The translations under genes and the position numbers were made by a program. From Solicoccozyma terricola (taxonomy: Eukaryota > Basidiomycota > Tremellomycetes > Filobasidiales > Piskurozymaceae), in contig BCLD01000025.1 in the NCBI GenBank assembly GCA_001600875.1, positions 226,784 to 275,665 of the forward strand: a stretch of 48,882 nucleotides of DNA. The letters are read 5' to 3'. Numbering within the stretch: the stretch's first letter is position 1; each line of letters starts with the position of its first letter. Under the pieces are notes generated by a model. It saw only the letters and a list, made by a program, of their open reading frames with translations, ran no database searches and was not told where the DNA came from. Positions 18,990 to 30,380 of the stretch are shown here, piece by piece.

Positions 18990-20180
18990 CTTCGGCATGA
19001 GACATCAGAGTTCCCTGCACACAACCAAATGATTTAGCGTAAGCTGTTTTCTTTGCCAGTTTTCATCTGCTCACCCTTTCTACCACACGATGAATGTATG
19101 TTTCCTCTGCTGGTTCATCTGCAATAATAATCTGCACTGATAATTTATCTGCCGATTCGATTGAGCGACTCGGTTCATAAACACCGCCAGAATCTTCTAT
19201 TACTGGCTTAAATGTAGAGATCAACCTGCCCCTCAATCCAGTCCGCAACGCACAAATAGTGGGCTCAGGCGAAGCCAAATTTCCTGTCAGCTCTTGAGCG
19301 CATTGATCCCTGAGGGTTGAATGGGGGTACAGCTAAGATAAGAGACAGAATTGCACATGAAGGAAATCGGTATTCGGTCTTTGTGTTCCCAGCGAAGGTC
19401 AGTGTAGATGATGCATGAATACAGTCTATCCCGAAGGTGAACATTGACTGTATTTCTTATGAAGTTTGCCCAACTTTAGAACTGAGTTATTGAACTATTA
19501 TATCATTGTATACTTGGCCGCCAACGCGTATAATTGATTCCCCTAGAGCAATTCGGGGCTCAGTTGTTTCCATGTGGATGTTCATGCTCAAGCGTTGGTC
19601 ACCAACACATATTAGTCCTCCACGAAAGGCAACCCGTTCAAGGGAGCTTACTTGCCCCGCTGAACGTCGATCTCCATGGCGGTGATCCCTCCAAGGGAAC
19701 TTATCCCGTTTTCACGTCCACTAGTAAACCATATGTTATTACAATGGTAGGAGTTCCCTCATATACATCAGGTGCCCAGTTATGGAATGGCTGCAGCAAC
19801 GACTTCGAGTAAGAAACCTACTACTGTCCTTGTAGCTAGACACTTTTAATAGTGTACAGATTCCTTCAAACTAGTTAGTTCACTGTAAAATGCGCGTTCT
19901 CAACACCATAAACCTCAATCCGTGTCCTTAGGAGCATCAACCTCGGCCAACACGCTCTCAGGACCGGAACCAGAATCAGGGAAAGGGGAAAATTGGGAAC
20001 CTCGACAGCGAAAAGACAACCTTTGAGAAGGGTAGCAGGAGGGTGGGATGGGGAGTGGGAATGGTCTGGATGACATAGGGATGGATACATACCTCATCAA
20101 CCTCATGTCAACAATCTTCTTGCCTGAGTATGAGAGAGATCGATATCTACATCCGTCGGACACTCATCTCTTCCAACGAA
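18990..20180. other. No recognised gene
   Basis: A 92-residue ORF at 19534-19812 and others have no family resemblance. Words such as TTCATCTGCAATAATAATC and AATTTATCTGCCGATTCG near 19100-19160 resemble the degenerate repeat at 20181-20345, so this region may be older copies of it. Confidence 0.45.
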
Positions 20181-20345
20181 GCCTGCAATGATTCATCTGC
20201 GATTACAACCTGGAGTAATCCACCTGCGATTCTCGCCTGCAACATGGTTGCGCATTCCCAGCCTGCATTGATTTATCTGCGATAGTTGCGCATTTTACGG
20301 CCTGCAAAGATTTAGCCGCAATTGCGGCCCGTAATCATGCACCTC
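20181..20345. repeat. Degenerate repeat, about 27-53 bp spacing, four copies
   Basis: Copies starting GCCTGCAATGATTCATCTGC at 20181, GCCTGCAACATGG at 20234, GCCTGCATTGATTTATCTGC at 20261 and GCCTGCAAAGATTTAGCCGC at 20300, often followed by GTTGCGCATT. Copies are diverged and spacing is irregular. Confidence 0.6.
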
Positions 20346-20842
20346 CTACTACATGATAATCTGCAGTACCTCCTTCAACCCTCACCCTCCTAGAACCGAA
20401 TAGAAACCCACGATCACTACGAACGCGAGATCATCTGACAAACAAGTATTCCAGGTTTCATTATTCGAGGTCTCTGGAGATACCCTGTCGAATAATACAG
20501 ACTCTTCTAAAAGTCTACGCTCGATCTGTGCCCAGGCATCTAGATAGGTCACTTTGAATTGTGAGCCTAGGTAGAAGCGGTGGAGACCTAATCCGTAAAA
20601 CAACAGTGTTTACACTAGAACGGCCTAGTTACACGATCCGTCCTGTTGCCGGTTTCAGCAGCGACGACCCTCTTCATTCGGGCCCAATATTCAATACTTC
20701 GCCCTCAGGGTCGTAACCGGCGACCCTACAACCATTAACGCCCCAGTCTAGCAAATTTAGCAAATGGAGTCATTGCTGAAAGCCAGATTCGTCAAAAAGT
20801 GAACACAGAACCGAAGCAGGTGAATTATTGCAGCTAATTCAC

Positions 20843-20887
20843 GTGCAGACAATCCGTGTGCAGACAATTCGCTTGCAGACAATTTCG
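20843..20887. repeat. 15-bp tandem repeat, three copies
   Basis: GTGCAGACAATCCGT, GTGCAGACAATTCGC and TTGCAGACAATTTCG in a row. Confidence 0.88.
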
Positions 20888-21045
20888 TATACTAAGAAGT
20901 GAAGCCAAATCTTTGCATTCAAATCAGTGGCTGCATAGAGATTGAGCAGTTCAATCGATGTTGATAGATATCAGTGCAAATTTTATCATTGTTGATAAAT
21001 ATGTGCAGCCGCATCGACACCATCTCATTGGGTGATAGAGGACGA

Positions 21046-21476
21046 CGCATTTGCCATAGTAGCTGCTGGATCAAAGAGACGCAACTAAGAGGACTGTGAT
21101 CAATACGTCTAAGAGACAGCAATCAAGGATGCAGTTGAGACTGCATTTTAATGCGTAAACACACCGCATTTAATAGACCAGAGAGACTGCAATTAGAGCA
21201 TCAAAGAGACACCATTTAAGGATGCAGTTAAGAGCTCACTTAATACGTCAAATATACGCATCTTAGAGGACTGCGATTAATTAGGTCAAAGATGCAGTTG
21301 AAACCACATTTAAAGCATCAAATAGACAGCATTTAAGGACGGACGCAGTTGAGAGGTCATTTAATACGTCAATAGACGCACCTAATAAGACAAAAAATGA
21401 ATACGTCAAAGAGTCTTCAGCATTTAAAGTGTTAAAGACATTACATTCAAAGCGTCAATAAGGATGCAATTCCATA
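21046..21476. repeat. Degenerate AT-rich satellite-like array
   Basis: Roughly 430 bp built from recurring words GCATTTAA, GATGCAGTTGAGA, CATTTAATACGTCAA and CATCAAAGAGAC in varying order, with spacing of roughly 17-20 bp between words. Copies are strongly diverged. Half-units occur in related orders, as in old minisatellites. No coding potential. Confidence 0.7.
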
Positions 21477-23626
21477 TTGACACACACCACTTGGGGATAC
21501 ATACACCTTACGTTGAGTCGTTTGGTTGAGCCAGCCAGAAGCCTTGTGACCTTGCCAGCTAGGATCTGCACAGTTCAGGAAGTGCGTATACAAGTGATAA
21601 TCGACACCCTTCCATATAGCGTCCTTACTGAAACAATGGAAGGTTGAACAGGCTGGCTATGCGGACATCTCTTTCGCCAACTCTCGAAAGAGATGGCGTC
21701 CGCTATGCAAAATCACCTTCACCCCAGAATGGCCAACGAGGGAACGGGAAGAAACGTGGTTGAGGGACTGGAGTTCGATTCAACTTCTACTATAGGCCCG
21801 GAAATTGGCAGCTTATAGGGACGTGCGTTGGGGTAACGCCTCGCGAGTATCATGAACAGTATTCCCACCCACTGTCGTTCGAGAAATCGAACGAGCTCGC
21901 TATTTGAGCAGGGCCGATTGAAAGTCCAATACTCGGGCACATTCAAATCGATGCTTCCACAAGCTCATTAGTGTTCGAGGTTAATATATATCCATTGACC
22001 CTCCATATCCAGAGAGCAAGGCAGAAGAAAGTTTACTTCGGGAACGAGAGTTCAAGGACCACACCTGCCCTGCGACCCATCTCCACATTGAAGTGTGTAG
22101 ACCCGAAACTCCCGAGCAGTCCCGACTCCTCAATTGTTATTGGGCTGGTTATCCAGTCATTGAGGAGAGTTGAAGTTAGCAGCCAGGGTAGCACCGGAAA
22201 CCGGCGCTGACTGCGATCACGCTGCATCGATATCGGCGGAGGAAGGCGAAAACCGAGCTGAGCGGGAAGCATTAAACTTCTTCAGATGTTGGTGCAAGCT
22301 CAAGTGTCGATCGTATGTAATAGAGACGCCCACATCCACCCAGAACATCGCTTGCCCCAATAATGTGATTCAAGCGCCGTCCTCACAAGTCGATGGAGCA
22401 TCAGCGTGTGAGCCTGTCATGTTACTCGACAGCTTTTGCTCGAACAGTGGGTCGAGCTGCACCGGGGATTGCTTCTCACATGAGCCACTTAACTGCCATG
22501 AACCCTTCCCCAATGTTGGTATCAATCAAGACACTTCCCAACACCCTCAAACTATACGCTATTCTGCCGGGTCCATATCTCAAGACTGCATCCGTGCAGC
22601 ATTATGGAGAAATTTACCTCCCGTGAACCATCGAGGTCCGGGTGGTTGGTTATCATGACGCCAATGCTGAGGAAATTCTTCGACACACTCACAATCGAGC
22701 GTTGGTAGGGAAGGCAGGATGGATCCAGGATGATCAGGGAGGACAAGGTCGGTGTCACGCTCGACGAGAGCGCTGGCCTGGTCGATCTCACCGACGACCT
22801 GTTTCCCCGAGGCGAATGAGTCGAGCGCCAAGTCGCCAGTGGACGTCTTTGCATTTGCTTTCGAATGTTCTCGCTCATGGCAGACATGATGGGCTCGCCC
22901 ATCTCGACAGCACCTCCTTTCTGATCGACAAAGCCACTTCCTCTCCCAACCCTTCTTTGAAACCCCCTACTGGGACCAGCCTCTACCTGGGCCACCCCGC
23001 AAATCATTTCATAACACCGCCAACCAGTCCTAGTCGGTTCCTCGATCCACTAGAGCCGGATGAAGAGAAAGTTGAGATTCTCACCACGTTGCCGATATTG
23101 CATGTGGTTGTCAAGTCAACAACGGACACACCTAGCACGTCTGCCCTGACTGTGCCAACTCACGCAGACCACGGTCGAGAAGCTTAGGCAAGGCGGACGA
23201 ATGCGCTCCATGCGGGAACCAACTATCTGCCGAGTAAAGCGTTAGAGGTGCTCGTTGGCGGGTAGGGTGATGCACCCTCGGCGCGCTCCGGTGAGCAGGA
23301 ACAGGGGGCGGGAAGATGCCTCAGGTATCTTCTGTCACTTTCGCTCCTCCTTCCGCCGTTGACGACCCACGTACAGTGATCGAGGACTAAAACTCTTCAA
23401 CGATGATCCCAGTCCCTCGCATAAACCGTCACGTCGAGGTCTCTCGTCCTTAGAGGTGCGTTTCCACGAGTCCAACAGGAAATGGACGAATGTCTTGAAA
23501 GCGCCGAGCTTTCTGCTTTCCGTGCTGGTAATGGTAGCCGAAATTGCCAGCGATTGCCTTCACGCTGACCATCAGGCCCAAGCCTGACACTAGCGTGCTC
23601 GGTCGGGCATTTTGATCATCCTATCC

Positions 23627-23627
<1 letters not shown>
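21477..23627. other. No recognised gene; overlapping ORFs only
   Basis: Open frames such as 22170-22658 and 22642-23187 (plus) and 22552-23007 (minus) overlap one another. None shows domain motifs, a signal peptide or intron signals that extend it. A decayed gene cannot be excluded around 22550-23190. Confidence 0.4.

Positions 23628-23686
<59 letters not shown>
23628..23686 (+). repeat. Homopolymer run of 59 C
   Basis: Fifty-nine consecutive C interrupting otherwise mixed sequence. Either a genuine long poly-C tract or an artefact at an assembly join. Confidence 0.9.
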
Positions 23687-24061
23687 AGCCGCGACAGCCA
23701 GCTCCTCGACCCGGCTCCTCTGCTTGGGGAACTCGCCAAGTTCCAGTCCAAGAAACCACACATCTCTCTCTCCATCTCGATCAACTTGAGACTGAACATG
23801 GTCTGAGCGACCACGCACCTATTCGTAGCCCTCCTGATTTGATCGCCGTGATTCGAAGTGTACTGGAGCGTCCCTTCGCGCAGCAGGATGTGGATGGGCT
23901 AGGTAGTTCAATGGCTCGAACCCTGGATATTGTCTTCTTCGCTGTTGAGGATTGCGTGGAGGAGCTGCCAAAGTGCCACGAGACCTATAAAGGAAGGACG
24001 ACAGCTCATTATAGGTTAACCATAACCCTACTGTGGGTGGGAACCATTGCTTTTGGTGCAC

Positions 24062-24190
24062 GAAAAGACAGCCTGTCTTTTGGCAAATTCAGTACCACAG
24101 CGAGCCGATGTTCACAGGACTTCCGACAATGTTTATCGAACCGAGTCTTCCGCCGCATGGCAACGAAGCCAAAAGACAGGCTGTCTTTTC
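24062..24190. repeat. Perfect 23-bp inverted repeat, 83-bp spacer
   Basis: Arms at 24062-24084 and 24168-24190 are exact reverse complements. Each arm itself contains a near-palindrome AAAAGACAGCCTGTCTTTT. A close relative of one arm (AAAAGACAGCCTGTACTTTT) occurs at 30689. It resembles a small non-autonomous element, but flanking sequences show no target-site duplication. Confidence 0.8.
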
Positions 24191-24339
24191 ATTCTTTGCC
24201 CAGTACTGAGTCGCATCACGAGCACGATCTTAGTGTCAGAGGCCGTCGCTAGCGGAATACGCCACACTATTGCGACGAATTGGTGCTGTGTTGCGGACCT
24301 GTCCTGGCAGGGTCGTAACAGCAACGCTAAATCTCGAGA

Positions 24340-25190
24340 TTTTCAAGCCGACGTTGAGGGTGCCTACCTCAACGGCGATCTCGATGTGGATATCTACATG
24401 GAATACCCGGAAGGCATCAATCCGAAAGAAGGATGTGATGGACTACTCTTGAAGAAGTCACTCTATGGCCTGAAGCAATCAGGGAGAACGTGGTGGATCG
24501 AAATGGGAACCAAATTGGCGACCTTGGGATTCAAGCGACTCGAATCAGATTGGGGATTATATGTACGGCCAAGAAGAAAAAGATGTGGGATGACCATCAT
24601 CCTCGTATACGTTGATGATTTCGTTATCGCAGGAGAATCAAGACTGGAAATCGAACGTCTCATCGGCAAGCTCAAGTCGTTCTGGAAGCTGTCAGAGATG
24701 CGAGAAGTAAGTACCATACTTGGTATGAAGGTTACAAGGGATCGTCGTAGCAGGACGATCTGGGTTACACAACCGGCATACATCGATCGTCTATTGGAGC
24801 GATTCCCAGAACACACTAACTATCGGAAGTGGGCCGCACCGATTAACCAAAAGAAGATCGATGGTGATCAACTTGCGAAGCTCACATCGTATCAAGCGAA
24901 CGTAGGATGTCTACAATGGCTCGCAGGCTGTTCGAGGCCAGATATCAGCTATACAGCATCGTTATTAGCGCGATACAACAACGATCCGAGCGAGAGTCAT
25001 TGGGAGATGGCGTGACGAGCGACATCATATCTGTCAAGGAGTAGGACCTTAGGACTACGACTAGGAGGAAGGGATCGATCTTCTTTGGAAGGATGGGTCG
25101 ATGCGGATTGGGCAAGATGTTCGGATACGCGAAGATCAACAACAGGATAGGTATTCAAGTTACACGGATCGCCGATAATTTTTCTGGCGT
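24340..25190 (+). pseudogene. Ty1/copia reverse transcriptase-RNase H remnant
   Basis: The reverse-transcriptase fingers and palm are readable in one frame: FQADVEGAYLNGDLDVDIYM, LLKKSLYGLKQSGRTWW, the catalytic box ILVYVDDFVIAG, ILGMKVTRDR and GCLQWLAGCSRPDISYTASL. A stop follows at 25013-25015. In another frame the RNase H motif GWVDADWARCSDTRRSTTG is present, with a TAG immediately after it. The 5' part of pol (protease, integrase) is missing, so this is a 5'-truncated, frameshifted copy. It points the opposite way to the Gag piece at 25346-25960. Confidence 0.92.
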
Positions 25191-25345
25191 CACTGATGAT
25201 GGAGCGCGAGTGCCAACCGTTTGACCTGCACTATCCAGTCGCTAGCGGAACCCCTATTTAATTTGCACTTGTTGGTATCGCTTGCGCTGGCCGTTTCTCC
25301 TCTCAAGTCTTAGTAAAGTGCGTCGTGTCCGAACCAGAACCCTAG

Positions 25346-25960
25346 TTATGGAGTCTGGTTTGTCATGACGGAGTCAAATGCTCGGCAGGTGGAAGCAGAA
25401 CTATTCACCTCTGGAGGTGGTTGAGCGATTGTTGAATAGGTCAAGGCCCATGGGATTTCAGCTTCCATGGCCATTGCTTTGCCTTCCTGTGCATTTTCAT
25501 GCTGATCCGTTTTCTTGCCTTTGTAGGGCGTTCGGGTTTGTGGCTGTGCATGCCGTTTGTCTCCTCCACGGAAAGTCTTCTTTGATGATCGGCACTCCTT
25601 TGCGTAATGACCAAGTTTGTGGCACGCAAAACATTCCACTGTTGACGTGTTCTTTGTGGGTTGTGTAAAATCACGAGGTCGCCCAGAATCGCGCGGATCC
25701 GTCATTACGCCACGAGTGCCCTTCGGTTTGAAGAACATTGCTGTAGCCCTTGGTACAACTGACAAGGTATCTTCTCGTCGTCTGTCAGCCGCTTCCAGGT
25801 TATATTCTTGGGTGACAGCTAGCCAAGTCTTAGCCGAAGGGGCCGCAAGGCGGAACTGGAGACGAAGCGCTCGCAAGGATCTTGGTAATGTGGCTAGGAA
25901 CCTTTCGATCCTTTCATTGAGTTGAGCGCCCTTCGGCCGCTGCAGACGCGATCGGTCCCC
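25346..25960 (-). pseudogene. Ty1/copia Gag with CCHC zinc knuckle, fragment
   Basis: Minus-strand frame with ERIERFLATLPRSLRALRLQ, YNLEAADRRRED, then a Gly/Arg-rich stretch and the zinc knuckle CFACHKLGHYAKEC. The frame starts inside Gag; its right end abuts the 3' end of the transporter at 25971, so the element joined or truncated that gene. The same family is represented on the plus strand at 18560-18982. Confidence 0.9.
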
Positions 25961-25970
25961 GTATGGGTTC

Positions 25971-27314
25971 TCATTCCGCTGTCCGTTGACGATCACCATT
26001 GACCCATCGCCTCATCTTCGGATGCAAAGAGAAGAGGAGTACAATGGCCAGAACCGCAGCGTAGAGAGCAACGATGACACACATGGCATACCGCGGGTTA
26101 CCTGGATGCGCATTTTCGACGGCCCACGCTACACTTGGCCAGACGGCAGCACCGCTAAGGGCAACCACCATCGCGCTGGCCACCAGCTTCGTTCGACGAC
26201 CGAGATTGCGTAGTGACATTGCGAACATGGTTGGGTAAATGGGTCCCTCGAAGAAGGAGAGCAATAAGAGACATACCAGTGGCCCATGGTTGGACGCTGG
26301 GACGGAAAGGGCCATGGCCAGGGATGAGAACACTAAGCAGCCGAGAACGTTGATGAGGAGAATAATCCAACCGGGTACGCCGAGGTAGCACATCAATGAA
26401 GCGAGGAAGCGATTGAACGCAAAGAGGGCGACGCTGACCTCTTGCCAGCCGAAGGCATTGGGGTAGTTAGGGCTATCAACGCGCAAACCTCAACGATGAC
26501 GCTTAGGGAACTCAGGGTCGTCCGCCAACTCACCCCGTCACCACTTCAGGTATCAGGCCATCCCAACCAAATAGCAGCTGCTCTTTAGCCCCAAGATAGA
26601 GGAACATGAACAAGATCCAAAGCGAGGCAGTGAACCACAGAATGTTGATGCCTAACACACGCGCATCTGGGTTCAGCCGCAGTCTCGATCCGCGACGTAC
26701 AGCTGCCTTCTCCAAGTCCTTGTCACTGGCCTCGTTGAGCGGGACGTAATAGAACACGACGCCAAGGAAGCTCGCCCACAAGGCGGCGGCAAGGTAGACC
26801 CATTGTGAATTGAACAGGCCAGCTCGTCCCCCGTTCTTGAACATCACTTCGACGGCAATGAGGGGAGAGACGACCACCCCCACGGCCTGCATACCTTGTG
26901 CAAAGTTGAGGCGGGATTTCATGAGCTCGTCTGGACCCGCTAGGGCGATGAATGGGTTGGCCGCGACCTCGAGAACGGAGAGTCCGCTGCCAATAAGGAG
27001 GTTGGAGACAACAAACCCCGGGAAGGAGATGAGGGAGGATGAGGGCCAGAAGGTCAGTGAGGCGACGGTGAAGATGGCGAGGCCGAACAGGTGTTGTGCC
27101 ATGTCACTCTACCCGTGGGCATCAATGACGGAGAAGCTGAGATCGTGGGAAACAGATAATCGAAAGGCCGCACACCGAAGATAGGTCCAGAGGGAAAGCA
27201 GATAGGCCGACTTCCAGGACCAACCGATGCAAGCACATTGAGTGCGTTGTCCCGGACGTCGCGAGGTGGCCCAGTGAGCAGATGGAATGAACAGTTGTCT
27301 CGGTAGCCTAGCAT
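25971..27314 (-). CDS. MFS transporter, FHS family (fucose-permease-like), ends altered
   Basis: Two main exons on the minus strand, 26523-27102 and 25971-26465 approximately, joined by an intron with a GTGAGT donor and TAG acceptor that keeps frame (EVVTGPNYPNAFGWQE). Signatures of fucose/glucose permease-like fungal MFS: FPGFVVSNLLIGSGLSVLEV, AANPFIALAGP, RLNFAQGMQAVGVVVSPL, FFEGPIYPTMFAMSLRNLG and GAAVWPSVAWAVE. About ten hydrophobic segments are visible. The N-terminus is unclear: GPIFG and a possible intron lie upstream (27110-27200), but the expected first helices are shortened or in other frames. The C-terminus meets a copia Gag fragment. It would sit in the plasma membrane and carry a sugar; whether it is still functional is doubtful. 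Confidence 0.75.
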
Positions 27315-27740
27315 GGTAGACCGACATTTTCAACTGTTAAAATGATGCGACAACCTGCGCTATCCGAGACACCTGCAACCGATGGTGTAGTTATCGTCGC
27401 ATGTCAGGAAGTAGAGTTTCCACCCGGTGATGAGCTGTGAACAGGTCCCCAGAGGTCGACGTGTACGGAATAGAGTGGTATGGTTGCTGGAATGTTGGAC
27501 ACAGGTGAAGGGAGCCTGGAGCCTCTTGCTAGGGGGCACTGGAATCCGTATATCTCCCTCCGCACATTCCCCCAATCCACCCTTTTGTCAACCGACTTTC
27601 CAACCCTAACTGTACCGCAGCTCGTATATCTCGATGTCCTAGTTTGCAGTGGCTGTCAAAGTGACCAGCGCGGGAGAAGAGCAACAAGAAGGTCAAGTAG
27701 ATGTGTATTAGAATGAGACATGGTCCAAGAGCAAACTGGG

Positions 27741-29138
27741 TCAGAGAGGGGAAAGAAGTTCAGCTCGAAAAGGTTTGAATAGGTTAGACGAACTGTCGCC
27801 ATCACTCCATTTTTTCCCGGAAACCTGCTCAACGAGTACAAATAAGGCGAAATACAGGACCCAATGAGGCATTTGAGTACTGTCGAAAATATAATCGGCA
27901 GAATGCATTTGATAACCTCCGTTGACGATAGTTCCTGAGGAGGAAAGAATTCGAGCATAAGAGCTGCGAATCGTTGACTGGGAGAGAAGAGGGTATATGG
28001 GATGCGTGTGGCTAAAGTAGAACTCCCACATTGCTTCAGCATCGGTCCAGCTTGTAAAGTCCTCCACTCGAATGGTTGGTGGAGTAGGCCAGCGAGGTTG
28101 CGGGGATGAGAAGCCAAGACCCGTCCCCTGCGCTTTATTCTGGTTTCTCGAAAGACTGCGATAGCCAGGAAGAAGTTTGCCGAGCAATATACCATGAAGG
28201 GAGATACCGGAGATAACCCCGTAATACTCGTTCCCGGTATCTGGACTCTTGTATGGCCATTGTTGTTGAGAAGACAGCATACCCATACTGTCGGTCGTTT
28301 GAGGTGGTGCAATTTTTTTGTTGAGGTCTTGTGATCTACGTTGCTGTATCTCCCGGTCATGCTGTGGCCGTATCCGCTCAGTCGGCTCAGGGCGCCCCCA
28401 AGGCGCTTTCCCATCCTGACGCTGTCTGACGAATGAGCAGTTTAATCAAAGAGGAATAGTTAGCGACTTAGACCCAAGCCAGATCCTATCCACACCTGAA
28501 ACTTAACAATTATCGGTCGGTTAGAGAATGATTGTATTTGTACTATAGTTACACCCGTGGCGCATTAGCACGCATTCGCGAGTAGATTGACGGTAGAAAA
28601 GTAGAAGACAAACCGTCATTACTTCTGTTCTCGGACACTAAGGCATTCCCGGGTACAGAAACCAGCCCTGGAGGATACGTGTTGACAAAGAGCGATCCCT
28701 CGTATCCTCGATTGATATTAGCAGCGGCAGTGACAGTAGCCTGTAGAGCAGGATTCTGCTGTTGGGTTGCCTCATATGGGTAGTCATTAAATGCCTCCTT
28801 GGATGAAATGTCTCTGGCTCCGGTTGAGGTTGATTGTTCTCATTGTCGTTTGGTGACCGGCTTGTGGCCGAAAAGAGTGAGTTCAGAGGACCATTGTCGT
28901 CAACGATGATATAGTCCGTTTGCAACGACGTCCGGCTTCGATCCGCAACAGTAACGGAAGTCATCCTTGCCGGAAGGGAAAGCCGAGTTTGGGAGGAAAA
29001 GTCACGATGGTGGCTTTCGGCAAACGCCCCTCTGTCTCGTGACTTGTTCGGTCTTTCTGCTGACCATTTGTAATGAATTTCGTTTGGGCAATCTATATTC
29101 CTATCATCACTTGACGTATTTCCATGCAATTGATACAT
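27741..29138 (-). pseudogene. Fungal transcription factor fragment
   Basis: Minus strand. A Ser/Asn/Gln-rich linker is readable at about 28640-29100 (SLQTDYIIVDDNGPLNSLFS, and in another frame SKEAFNDYPYEATQQQNPAL). An acceptor near 28437 leads into RQRQDGKAPWGRPEPTER and then the middle homology region: YYGVISGISLHGILLGKLLP, SWTDAEAMWEFYFSHTHPIY, PLLSQSTIRSSYARI and WVLYFALFVLVEQVSGK. The rest of the regulatory domain is missing, and no zinc cluster was found upstream, so the gene is truncated at both ends or badly decayed. It lies next to the FHS transporter, a common pairing of regulator and target. Confidence 0.55.
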
Positions 29139-30254
29139 TCTACTTGAACCGAGGGAATAGATCTAAAGCGTTGCTCCAGTCCATCATGCCTTTGGAAGCC
29201 GCATGCCAGACTCTTTTGTCTAATTCATCCGAGAAGAATAGCATTCCTCCCCTGACTCATACAGCAACTTGTCTTCGGGCACGAACGCTGCTGTCAGACT
29301 GAACTGAGGATCTGATCCGCATAGTGCCGTATCGTAGTAGAACGTTTTGAAGAGAGAGAGATCACCTGCGGAGGGGATAGTGGGTTCTTCAACGCTGGTG
29401 CGGCGGTTGCTTGAGCTATCCGTTCAGCGAGGAATGGTATGGTGCCGCTGGATTTAACGAATTCAAAAGCTGAATTCAGTCAAGCGATAATCTATTAGAA
29501 AGGCTTAATCACTTACCCTCCATGACACAAGTACACATGTCGGTCAACAGCCTTTATCAATACATCAAGCGGCTGGGCCATTGCCATCATGGTCGGATGT
29601 CGGTCAAAGCAACCATCGATGCGCAACAGCCTGGTTCTTTGCCATAATGACCGACCTCGAGGTCGAAATGCGGCAAGGCGATGGCGTCGGTCATTGTCAT
29701 GCCTGTTCGCCGTCTCCTGCTCATCAACTACTGCCTCGCCTGCTGCGTTTGTTGTTTGAGACGAAGGTGTACAGAATTAGACCATGTGGCTACTCACCAA
29801 TAGTTTGTAATGTGATAAATGGGCGTTTGAGGTCAATGTAGAGTTGGTATAGACTCAAGTTAGACGCGACAAGTGATGAGCTGGATTTTGCATGAACTTT
29901 CAATGACATGTGAGATTCAGCGGCGGGAGGGGGTCAAGGCGTCAGAGGGATGGCCTTCGGGAAATCCTTAGTCGTTGATAATGTCGGAGTGTTTTAGTTG
30001 CAGGCAAGAAATTAAAGACTGACTTGGAAGATAGAGGGAGGGGTATGCGAAATTGGTGTTGATGCCTCCCTCGTCATCCTTCCCTCCCCTCTCCTTCTCA
30101 CCGACATGATCTCTCTCGAAAAGCGAGTCGTAGACGCTCCACCAATCCAGTGTTGTCCACTCCACGATCTTTTTGCGATCCCTCATCCCAGTCACATCAG
30201 CATCGGTGTCTTCCGTCGGTCCTTCCCCCCGCCCGATGCTTGTTTTCCGAGGAC

Positions 30255-30310
30255 CCCGAGAAAGAGAAAGTACAAAGGTGGCAAGGCTCTGAGCCAGTCT
30301 TATATACTTG
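30255..30310 (-). mobile_element. LTR fragment of the TGTTACGATCC family, antisense
   Basis: GTACAAAGGTGGCAAGGCTC and TGAGCCAGTCTTATATA are the reverse complement of the TATA-to-leader part of the LTR at 11575-11630, with few mismatches. Only this short piece is recognisable. Confidence 0.7.
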
Positions 30311-30328
30311 TTTGGGATTGTCAGACAG

Positions 30329-30380
30329 ACGGTCTAACAGACAGACGGACGGTCAGAAAGACGGACGGGGGGTCAGACAG
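30329..30380. repeat. Short degenerate repeat of CAGACAGACGG
   Basis: Imperfect tandem words CAGACAGACGGT, CAGACAGACGGACGGT and AAGACGGACGG follow the LTR fragment. Confidence 0.75.

Noticed and set aside
22552..23007. 151-residue minus-strand ORF overlapping a 181-residue plus-strand ORF
   Set aside because: Neither strand shows a recognised family or intron structure; not enough to call a gene.
23590..23818. Poly-Gly and poly-Pro ORFs
   Set aside because: Produced by the 59-C homopolymer only.
23895..23935. TCGAACCC motif resembling a tRNA T-loop
   Set aside because: No acceptor stem or other arms on either strand.
30329..30380. Short direct repeats considered as a CRISPR-like array
   Set aside because: Units are contiguous and degenerate with no spacers; the genome is eukaryotic.
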